Shown here piece by piece: positions 35,478 to 40,954 of a stretch of DNA of 40,954 nt (position 1 is the stretch's first letter; every line of letters starts with the position of its first letter). Made by a program: the position numbers and the translations under genes. The DNA comes from Bacteroidia bacterium. Lineage in GTDB: Bacteria > Bacteroidota > Bacteroidia > Flavobacteriales > Flavobacteriaceae. Where the stretch lies: the NCBI GenBank assembly GCA_030428705.1, contig JAUIDI010000013.1, positions 1 to 40,954 on the forward strand, in the 5' to 3' direction. The notes below the pieces were generated by a model. It saw only the letters and a list, made by a program, of their open reading frames with translations, did not search any database and had not been told where the DNA came from.

Positions 35478-36302
35478 TTATTCCTTAAGCTCGATTTTCT
35501 GCCGTTCAGGCTTGGCAAATTCCTCGTTCAAGTCAAGCTGTATTACATTTTTATTACTCAGCTTATATGATAGAAAAAATTTATTGTCGGTAATGTCAAT
35601 AAACGAGGTGTACACCGTACCTCCAACTCGTCCATTTTCAAGCTCTCTTGCTGGCTGCCCCACTTTTCCGAAAGTGTTTCCAACCTTTAAAAGGGTGATT
35701 TCCCCTCCATCATTTTTGAGTTCAGAAATTCTGTTTTCAATGCTCTCGTAACGATAGCAGGGATAATTTCCAGCTTCCGGTTCAGACAAGAGATAGTTGG
35801 TCATGATCAATTTGTTGTCCTCGATCCAATGAAGCTGTCTTTCTCCATCCACCCATTCGACTATAACGGCGTTACCTGTTTTATCCCCGAACATCAAATG
35901 GCTTTGGTTTAACGCTATTTTTTCTTTTTCCAAGAGCGCCAATGCTTCTTCGACCGTAGCGCAATACGCTAAAATTTTGTCCCCCAAATTGTTTTTTGGA
36001 TTCCCATAACCTTTGATTCTTTCTTGTTCCGGAGTCACGGCCGCATCAAAAAACAACCCTTTTTCATTGATTCCGCCCTGGGCAAAATCTTCCCATCCAT
36101 ACCATAATCTGGCGAATTTGCTTTTTGATTTCGGTTCGATCTGAATGTATGCATCAACGTCCAAAAAATAATCTTCGCTGTTAACGGCATATATTTTTCC
36201 TGTTGTTGAATCAATGTAGTAAAGCACCGAACAGGCCGTGGACAGGTTGGGAATTAGTAGTACTCCCAAAAATATTGCCAGCAATGTTGTTTTTGCGTTC
36301 AT
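35478..36302 (-). CDS. Secreted Ntn-hydrolase (choloylglycine hydrolase/acyltransferase-like)
   Basis: 274 residues. The signal peptide ends NLSTA and the mature chain would start at Cys (CSVLYYID), which fits the N-terminal nucleophile of this superfamily. YAVNSEDYFLDVDAYIQIEP supplies the early Asp-containing strand, and FAQGGINEKGLFFDAA is the typical GxNExGL motif. SHLMFGDKTGNAVIVEW follows. These enzymes hydrolyse linear amides. The substrate is unknown. It is a single-gene cassette with ends matching at 7 of 9 bases. Confidence 0.82.
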   Translation of the reverse strand: MNAKTTLLAIFLGVLLIPNLSTACSVLYYIDSTTGKIYAVNSEDYFLDVDAYIQIEPKSKSKFARLWYGWEDFAQGGINEKGLFFDAAVTPEQERIKGYGNPKNNLGDKILAYCATVEEALALLEKEKIALNQSHLMFGDKTGNAVIVEWVDGERQLHWIEDNKLIMTNYLLSEPEAGNYPCYRYESIENRISELKNDGGEITLLKVGNTFGKVGQPARELENGRVGGTVYTSFIDITDNKFFLSYKLSNKNVIQLDLNEEFAKPERQKIELKE

Positions 36303-36331
36303 TATTTAGTTGTATTTTTTTGATGACCGCC

Positions 36332-36377
36332 AACGGTTCGGTATAAGCGGTTGTTTTATTGCTGTTTATACAATGTT
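36332..36377 (-). repeat. Minimal attC-like site S15
   Basis: Only 46 bp, AAC at 36332-36334 and GTT at 36375-36377. The left spacer GGTTCG (6) and right spacer ATT (3) flank the inner stem GTATAA/TTATAC. It has the essential features without the long interior. Confidence 0.78.
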
Positions 36378-36396
36378 AGTGGCTGTTTTTTTTATT

Positions 36397-37029
36397 TTAA
36401 AATATCAAATTGAAAACAATTTGATGAATTATCCATACTCCTAAAATTTGTAGATATGGTTGAAAATTCTTTCCATTTTTTCTATCGAGCAAAATTAACC
36501 CAATCAGGATAAGATAAATTAATCCATACTGCGAATTTTGAGTGACATTTTCTGACAATCCTAAAATCAATGGTCCAATTCTCCCAATAGTAGGTCCCAA
36601 AAAAACTATTGCGGTCCCAATCATATATCGCATATGTTTGGAAACATTTTTTCTATAATAAATAGCTAATGAATAGCAGAGTGTTAATACAATACTGTCA
36701 GCCAATGGGAAAAATAAAATATTCGGATTTTCCGAATTAATTATTCTAATCATTTGAGGAATAAAAGATAAAATCAAAAGCGGAAATATTAGGTAAGATA
36801 TTTTCCCTATTTTTTTATGCAATTGACTCTTTCTATTTCTAATTAGAATTGGCTGAACAATTAGCATCAATATCCAAATTGAAGCAATAACTGCATGAAG
36901 ATGGATATAAGTAGTTATGTTATCTTCAAAGGTTGGAAATTGGTTAAAATAGGTTTTGAAGAAAGCCAAAAAGGTCAATGGAATTAAAAGTATCAAGATA
37001 TATCCTAAATTTTTGTATGCTTTTTCCAT
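36397..37029 (-). CDS. Six-helix membrane protein, DUF2306-like
   Basis: 210 residues with about six membrane helices. ITTYIHLHAVIASIWILMLIVQPILIRNRKSQLHKKIGKISY has several His in or near helices, as in membrane families related to DUF2306/cytochrome b561 (tentative). KHMRYMIGTAIVFLGPTIGRIGP follows. It lies 13 bases after the DUF6090 gene, so both share one cassette. The gene is markedly A/T-rich. Confidence 0.7.
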   Translation of the reverse strand: MEKAYKNLGYILILLIPLTFLAFFKTYFNQFPTFEDNITTYIHLHAVIASIWILMLIVQPILIRNRKSQLHKKIGKISYLIFPLLILSFIPQMIRIINSENPNILFFPLADSIVLTLCYSLAIYYRKNVSKHMRYMIGTAIVFLGPTIGRIGPLILGLSENVTQNSQYGLIYLILIGLILLDRKNGKNFQPYLQILGVWIIHQIVFNLIF

Positions 37030-37042
37030 TGTCGTGCTTTCG

Positions 37043-37801
37043 TTATTTTTTATTTAATTCAGAATCAATAATTTGAATCATTCTTTTGATTCTATCAATT
37101 AAAGCCTGCTCATCTAATACATTTTCTTTTTTCCAACTAAATATATTAGCTGTCAAATCTTCCATTTCCCGATTATTAAAAAACCATTTGTAATCTGTTG
37201 AGTAAGTGCCTTTTGGGAATTCTTGATACCTATCAGACATAGAGATGATATTTAAAGCATTTATTTTACCGTCTGTAGATGGCCAAAAACGTTCGTTGAG
37301 CAATCTTCTTATATATCCATCTTCTTGATTTGCATCAATAACCATAGATTCGAAAGAAGTAATATAAGATTTCAATTCAGAGTTTTGCAAATAGTCAATT
37401 TTGTTTGATGCAATTAGTGATTTGATATATCCATCTTTTGCCTCAAACGAAAATCCGCTGAATGCATTTGATACTAGTGAATCTAATTTTGATACAGAAA
37501 TATTTGAAATATCAGTTCCAAAAAGATTTAAAATATAAATACCATCTTCAAATTCTGATTTATGTTGTCTATTTATATTTTCAAGGTCTTCAAGATTATG
37601 CTTTAATTCAGCTTTCAGGTTTTGAAGAATTTCTACTTCCGCATTTTTAATCTTTCGTTTCTCATTCCAATTATTTATCTGAAGCGCAATTAAAATTCCA
37701 ATAACGACAAGAATAATTTCGCCAATGGCGTATTTAAAATACTTTCCTGTTTTCCCTTCTGAAAGCAAATTTTGTCTAATTCTCCTAAAGAATTTTATCA
37801 T
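37043..37801 (-). CDS. DUF6090 family membrane-anchored protein
   Basis: 252 residues. The N-terminal MIKFFRRIRQNLLSEGKTGKYFKYAIGEIILVVIGILIALQINNWNE is the family signature (split here: MIKFFRRIRQNLLSEGK, then YAIGEIILVVIGILIALQI), a basic leader plus one membrane helix. It is followed by a helical extracytoplasmic domain with AELKHNLEDLENI. DUF6090 is abundant in flavobacteria and of unknown function. It is the first gene of a two-gene cassette. Confidence 0.85.
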   Translation of the reverse strand: MIKFFRRIRQNLLSEGKTGKYFKYAIGEIILVVIGILIALQINNWNEKRKIKNAEVEILQNLKAELKHNLEDLENINRQHKSEFEDGIYILNLFGTDISNISVSKLDSLVSNAFSGFSFEAKDGYIKSLIASNKIDYLQNSELKSYITSFESMVIDANQEDGYIRRLLNERFWPSTDGKINALNIISMSDRYQEFPKGTYSTDYKWFFNNREMEDLTANIFSWKKENVLDEQALIDRIKRMIQIIDSELNKK

Positions 37802-37829
37802 TGGTTAATGGTTTCCGATAAAGAAGCAC

Positions 37830-37952
37830 AACGATCTTGTGTATGAGTAGTGGCAGGTTGTAGTACTTCCCCCAATCAAACGCTATCCCGTTTGGGTGGT
37901 CAACAAACCTTGATATTTAGTATTTTTCTTGCCATTTCCTATACAAGATGTT
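37830..37952 (-). repeat. attC-like site S16
   Basis: 123 bp, AAC at 37830-37832 and GTT at 37950-37952. Left AACGATCTTGTGTATGAG, right TTCCTATACAAGATGTT, giving an extended stem. GTGGCAGG/CTTGCCAT lies further in, and CCCAATCAAACG/CGTTTGGG forms an apical hairpin. The interior sequence is unlike family A. Confidence 0.87.
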
Positions 37953-37969
37953 AGCTTGAGTTTATAAAT

Positions 37970-39610
37970 CTAATTTTGTTTTTCAAACCACATGTTCCTA
38001 ACTCTTCCGTTTGAAACATGTAGACCATTTACTGTTCCATCAGGCGCCCTTATTATTTGTACAAACCCTAAAGGCAAGTCTGCTGAAATTCTGTCTTGGG
38101 CTATTCTTTCCATTTTAAATTCACCATGTCGTGGATGATAGCCTACCAATGCACCATTTTTCAAATGAATTTTATAGGCCGTTTCTATTTCAGGACTATA
38201 ATAGGTTCCTACATATTCGCTTAGTTCTTCATTAGTGACCGTGGTGTATTCATATTTATCAAATTGGTATTGCGATGAACCTTCGCCATTGAGTACCATT
38301 TGTATTTTCGCACCATGTAGACTAAAATTGGCTTTCAGTCCTGTCTCCTGATTGAGAAGGAAAGTATCCTCAGAAATGGGAATCATAGGCTTATTGTCTA
38401 ACCAGAGCGTATCGTTTTTTAGGGCTATTTGCTGTTGGATTTTCTGTTTGTCTTCCCAGTAGTAACCCACATATTTCCTTAACTCTGTAGTGGGTAAATC
38501 AATAGGTGTAAAAACGGTTTCTTGGGCTGCTTCACTTTTTTCTCCCAAGACTATAGTTGCCACTTTTTCCCATTTGGATTGAGGATTGGCAGCTGAAAAG
38601 TTTGACAATACTACAATGCTGATTTTTTCGGAGGGAAATGTACCTATGAAGCTGCGAAATCCTCCTGTGGCACCTCCGTGCTGAATTCGATTGAATCCCT
38701 TATAAGTGTCAATTTCCACTCCGTAGGCATAATTATTATATTCTCCGTTATTTAATCGATCAAGGGTTTGCAATTGCTCAAATTCAGATTCCCAACCGTC
38801 CATAGGTTGATAAAAGTTTTTTAGCCAAACTAACAAATCAATGACGGTAGAATTTACATTTGCCGATCCATAATAGCTCCAATATTCTATGTTCCTGGTA
38901 AAAGGTGCTGCACCGCTGTAAGATGTGGCTGTGTTCAAATGAATTGCATTAGCTCTAGTTTCTAAATATGTATTGTTCATTCCCAAAGCATCGAAAACGT
39001 TTGATTGCATCCATGACAGAAATGGTTCACCAGTGACTTTTTCAATAATATTGACCATCAACATATAGCCAGTATTACAATACATGTACTCATCTCCAGG
39101 GTTGAAATTCAGCTCACTTTGCTTGAGAATAAATCGGTACAAGTCTTTATTTGTTCTTTCATCATCTAATCTCCAGCCTGCCAAAACTAAAAGATAATGA
39201 AAGCTTCTTAGTCCACTTGTATGATGTAATAGATGACGGATTGTGATGGTTTTGCCGAAGTCAGGGAATTCAGGGATATATAATCGAATATCGTCATCAA
39301 TGGAAAGTTTACCTTGCTCTTCAAGTTTTACAATTCCCATAGCAGTAAATTGCTTGGAAACCGAACCTATGTTAAAAACAGTTTCTCTTGAATTGGGCAC
39401 CAAATACTCCAGACTTGCCAAGCCGTAGCCTTTTGAGAAAAGTAAACTGTCACCCTTCATAATTGCTATTGCACCACCTGGATGATTAGGGACATTCCAA
39501 CCTGCAAATAAACTATCTATTTGCTGGGTTTCTGATTTGCTCAGTTGGGCGTTACCGATTGATGTAATCGCCAATGTAAGAAGCAAGGATATGGTATAAT
39601 TCTTAAGCAT
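37970..39610 (-). CDS. Secreted serine beta-lactamase-fold hydrolase (class C/PBP-like)
   Basis: 546 residues with a signal peptide ending IGNAQ. The nucleophile motif SxxK is in NIGSVSKQFTAMG near residue 83, YxN is in YMYCNTGYML near 175 and the third motif is QHGGATGG near 315. After the catalytic domain come about 170 residues of lipocalin-like beta repeats (LRKYVGYYWEDK, LSEYVGTYYSPE). Such proteins are esterases or D-amino-acid/peptide hydrolases; true beta-lactamase activity is not implied. Its cassette ends match over 10 consecutive bases. Confidence 0.88.
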   Translation of the reverse strand: MLKNYTISLLLTLAITSIGNAQLSKSETQQIDSLFAGWNVPNHPGGAIAIMKGDSLLFSKGYGLASLEYLVPNSRETVFNIGSVSKQFTAMGIVKLEEQGKLSIDDDIRLYIPEFPDFGKTITIRHLLHHTSGLRSFHYLLVLAGWRLDDERTNKDLYRFILKQSELNFNPGDEYMYCNTGYMLMVNIIEKVTGEPFLSWMQSNVFDALGMNNTYLETRANAIHLNTATSYSGAAPFTRNIEYWSYYGSANVNSTVIDLLVWLKNFYQPMDGWESEFEQLQTLDRLNNGEYNNYAYGVEIDTYKGFNRIQHGGATGGFRSFIGTFPSEKISIVVLSNFSAANPQSKWEKVATIVLGEKSEAAQETVFTPIDLPTTELRKYVGYYWEDKQKIQQQIALKNDTLWLDNKPMIPISEDTFLLNQETGLKANFSLHGAKIQMVLNGEGSSQYQFDKYEYTTVTNEELSEYVGTYYSPEIETAYKIHLKNGALVGYHPRHGEFKMERIAQDRISADLPLGFVQIIRAPDGTVNGLHVSNGRVRNMWFEKQN

Positions 39611-39636
39611 TTTTAGACAGTTTCGATATTCAAGCT

Positions 39637-39759
39637 AACGGTTTCGGCTATGAGTAGTTGCGTGGTTTAGCACTTAACTTAGCAAGTACACACCAAACTG
39701 AAAATCCGCAAGGATTTTCAGAAGTAGGCGAGAACAAGCAATGAATTATAGCCATTGTT
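39637..39759 (-). repeat. attC-like site S17
   Basis: 123 bp, AAC at 39637-39639 and GTT at 39757-39759. Left AACGGTTTCGGCTATGA, right TTATAGCCATTGTT, with 6/3 spacers. The interior has GGTTTAGCACTTAACTTAGC, shared with S3 and S8, and CTGAAAATCC/GGATTTTCAG. Confidence 0.9.
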
Positions 39760-39985
39760 GTGCATAGTTTTTTTCCGCTTTTTCAAAAAGTTGATTGATA
39801 ATCTCTTCATATTCTGACGTGTTGAATTCAGATTCTGTGATAAAATTATCGAATGCTTTATCTTTCATCCATTCAGGTTTGTCAAATGGATAGCCACCAT
39901 ATAATCCCAATGCCATATCAAACCTCATTCGACTTCCCATAACAGTCATTTCATCAAACGTTGAATTAGATAGCCATAAGTTCAT
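39746..39985 (-). CDS. Small protein with site-encoded QQWL tail; likely 5' frameshift
   Basis: 79 residues from the ATG at 39985, ending KNYAQQWL and TAA within site S17. In the same frame upstream, plausible coding continues (IIKHTENRILEIYTEAKRR) up to near 40044 with no start codon. An ATG at 40050 lies in a frame offset by one base. A single missing base near 40045 would restore a ~100-residue protein starting MS-DIIKHTEN. The family is not recognised. It shares a cassette with the gene at 40059; an ATG at 40050 would leave an 8-base gap. Confidence 0.6.
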   Translation of the reverse strand: MNLWLSNSTFDEMTVMGSRMRFDMALGLYGGYPFDKPEWMKDKAFDNFITESEFNTSEYEEIINQLFEKAEKNYAQQWL

Positions 39986-40058
39986 TCGTCTTTTAGCTTC
40001 GGTATAAATTTCAAGTATTCGGTTTTCGGTATGTTTGATGATGTCGACATTTTAATAT

Positions 40059-40430
40059 TTATTTTGTTTCATACCAATCTTTATAATCTAAGTGTTTGTC
40101 ATATTCTTCATCATTCATTCTGAACAAAATTTTTGAATATTCTCTTGATTTTGAAATTCCCTTTTGGCTAAGGAAATCAGTAATCATAAAATGTATAAAT
40201 GGATGTTGAATATCGTCCATTTTCAAAGTTGAGTATCTTTTCCTTGATTTAGGATACTGTTTCCAAAATCGTTTGTAATCACTATAAATTTGGTCCGTTA
40301 CTTTCGATATTATTTCATTGAGTAATTCAGTCGGAACTTGAATGTCTGAAATGCCAATGTAATACTCTTTAATTTTTGAGTAAAATTCCTTTTTAGGTTC
40401 AATTTTATTTTCAGTATTCCAGAATATCAT
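40059..40430 (-). CDS. Hypothetical cytoplasmic protein
   Basis: 123 residues with no signal or membrane segment. It is helical and charged, with VPTELLNEIISKVTDQIYSDYKRFWKQYPKSRKRYST, MDDIQHPFIHFMITDFL and a C-terminal EYDKHLDYKDWYETK. I do not recognise the family. It is first in a two-gene cassette between S18 and S17. The start of the cassette (GTTGTGCTTAATTT) matches its own end at 12 of 14 bases. Confidence 0.65.
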   Translation of the reverse strand: MIFWNTENKIEPKKEFYSKIKEYYIGISDIQVPTELLNEIISKVTDQIYSDYKRFWKQYPKSRKRYSTLKMDDIQHPFIHFMITDFLSQKGISKSREYSKILFRMNDEEYDKHLDYKDWYETK

Positions 40431-40446
40431 TTCTCAAATTAAGCAC

Positions 40447-40735
40447 AACTGAAGGGCTAAACGCAGTTCTGCGGATTTTACGGAAATATAGTGAAATCGC
40501 CCAACTATCGTTTGAAAATCTGGCCTTCAGGTCATCGTTGGTGTTTCAAACGATAGTTCGTCAAGAAGGCCATGTAATGGCCGTATCTTGTCGATTTTGC
40601 GTTATTGGGAGTAAAATCGGCAGGGCCGAATTGTTTTTAGCCGCCGATGTGTTGTCGTTTTGGCTCGATGCCCGTCGGTGGCGAAGATCCCTGGGAAGGT
40701 TATATGGCAATTCGGTTTAGCCCTTCAGATGTGTT
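40447..40735 (-). repeat. attC-like site S18 (family B, long)
   Basis: 289 bp, AAC at 40447-40449 and GTT at 40733-40735. CTGAAGGGCTAAAC (40449-40462) has a perfect inverted copy at 40715-40728. Inside, AACTATCGTTTGAAA (40503-40517) pairs perfectly with TTTCAAACGATAGTT (40544-40558). It is the best-preserved family B member. Confidence 0.85.
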
Positions 40736-40833
40736 GCATTTACTTTAAGATGCATTGCCAGCGACTTTGTTCAACGGAGCTTTGGCGAAGTTGAAAGCTG
40801 CGCAGATTAAAGTTCGCAATCGGCGAATGCAAC
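40733..40833 (-). other. Probable non-coding cassette
   Basis: About 100 bases between S18 and S19 with no credible gene. Its start on the minus strand (GTTGCATTCGCC) and its own end (plus-strand GTTGCATTTAC) agree over the first 8 bases, as in the coding cassettes. Confidence 0.55.
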
Positions 40834-40954
40834 ACATCGCCCCGCTAAACGCAGTTACGTTCTGGATTTTAAATTGTTGTATCGAAGATACATAAAGATT
40901 TAAAAGACAATTGGAACGTGTCCAAATTGCTTTTAGGGATTGTTGGTGCACGTT
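40831..40954 (-). repeat. attC-like site S19 (family B), cut by the window edge
   Basis: AAC at 40831-40833, then ACATCGCCCCGCTAAACGCAG, sharing GCTAAACGCAGTT with S18. The right half is outside the window, so the array continues. Confidence 0.65.

Noticed and set aside
37970-39610. Antibiotic-resistance beta-lactamase
   Set aside because: The SxxK/YxN motifs show the fold only; the lipocalin-like C-terminal repeats are typical of esterase or peptidase relatives.
24047-40735. The two family B copies (S1 and S18) as terminal repeats of one large transposon
   Set aside because: They are in the same orientation, diverged, and further relatives lie inside (S5, S9) and outside (S19); no transposase is present.
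40745-40951. A 68-codon frame at the right edge
   Set aside because: It runs across the AAC edge and interior of site S19 and the non-coding unit, and the translation is not protein-like.
24047-40954. CRISPR array
   Set aside because: The repeats are palindromic, of unequal length, and separated by whole genes; there are no short regular spacers and no cas genes.
24047-40954. Classical integron with IntI and canonical attC, or a prophage/conjugative island
   Set aside because: No integrase, attI, phage structural, transfer or tRNA gene is seen, and the site cores do not fit GTTRRRY; hence 'integron-like' only.

Overview
This window looks like a chromosomal segment of a marine flavobacterium (Bacteroidota, family Flavobacteriaceae; inference). 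The clues are TAnnTTTG-type promoters, the DUF6452/DUF6048 pair beside RlmD, CCC-motif membrane proteins, a TonB-dependent receptor with a carboxypeptidase-like N-terminal domain, a DUF6090 protein, and a zapA / 6S-type RNA / rny order.

Positions 1-19280 are ordinary core genome. They hold the end of an amidohydrolase, a hemolysin III/PAQR membrane protein, a ZIP metal transporter and a THUMP rRNA methyltransferase. Next come the rlmD-DUF6452-DUF6048 operon, ornithine aminotransferase with a bidirectional terminator, three small membrane proteins, an Smr protein and a cysteine desulfurase. The block ends with an M23 peptidase/TonB receptor operon, a ZapB-like/ZapA pair, a 6S-like RNA, RNase Y, a CBS protein and a small cytochrome c-like protein.

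Positions 19627-23988 form a tight four-gene catabolic operon: Gfo/Idh oxidoreductase, RraA-like aldolase, enolase-superfamily sugar-acid dehydratase and a BASS-type symporter. Unusually, the aldolase and the dehydratase carry export signals.

Positions 24047 to the right edge are different. All 21 genes there are on the minus strand. They lie singly or in pairs with unrelated functions, and nearly every unit is separated by an imperfect palindrome, most of them about 124 bp long. In the better-preserved sites the outer bases are AAC...GTT. Next comes a 6-nt versus 3-nt asymmetric spacer, then an inner stem whose sequence varies while staying paired. For at least eight units the first 8-16 bases after the upstream site's GTT match the reverse complement of the bases preceding the AAC of the unit's own downstream site. 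This is what is expected if each unit circularises and reinserts at G|TT, as an integron cassette does. The sites do not fit the canonical GTTRRRY core and no integrase gene is visible, so I read this as an integron-like cassette array with non-canonical attC-like sites that continues beyond the right edge. Several genes end inside the sites, giving unrelated proteins the same QQWL C-terminus. Cassette cargo includes an RsgA GTPase, hydrolases, a transglutaminase, an Ntn hydrolase, a beta-lactamase-fold serine hydrolase, two ArsR/SRPBCC pairs and many small secreted or membrane proteins.
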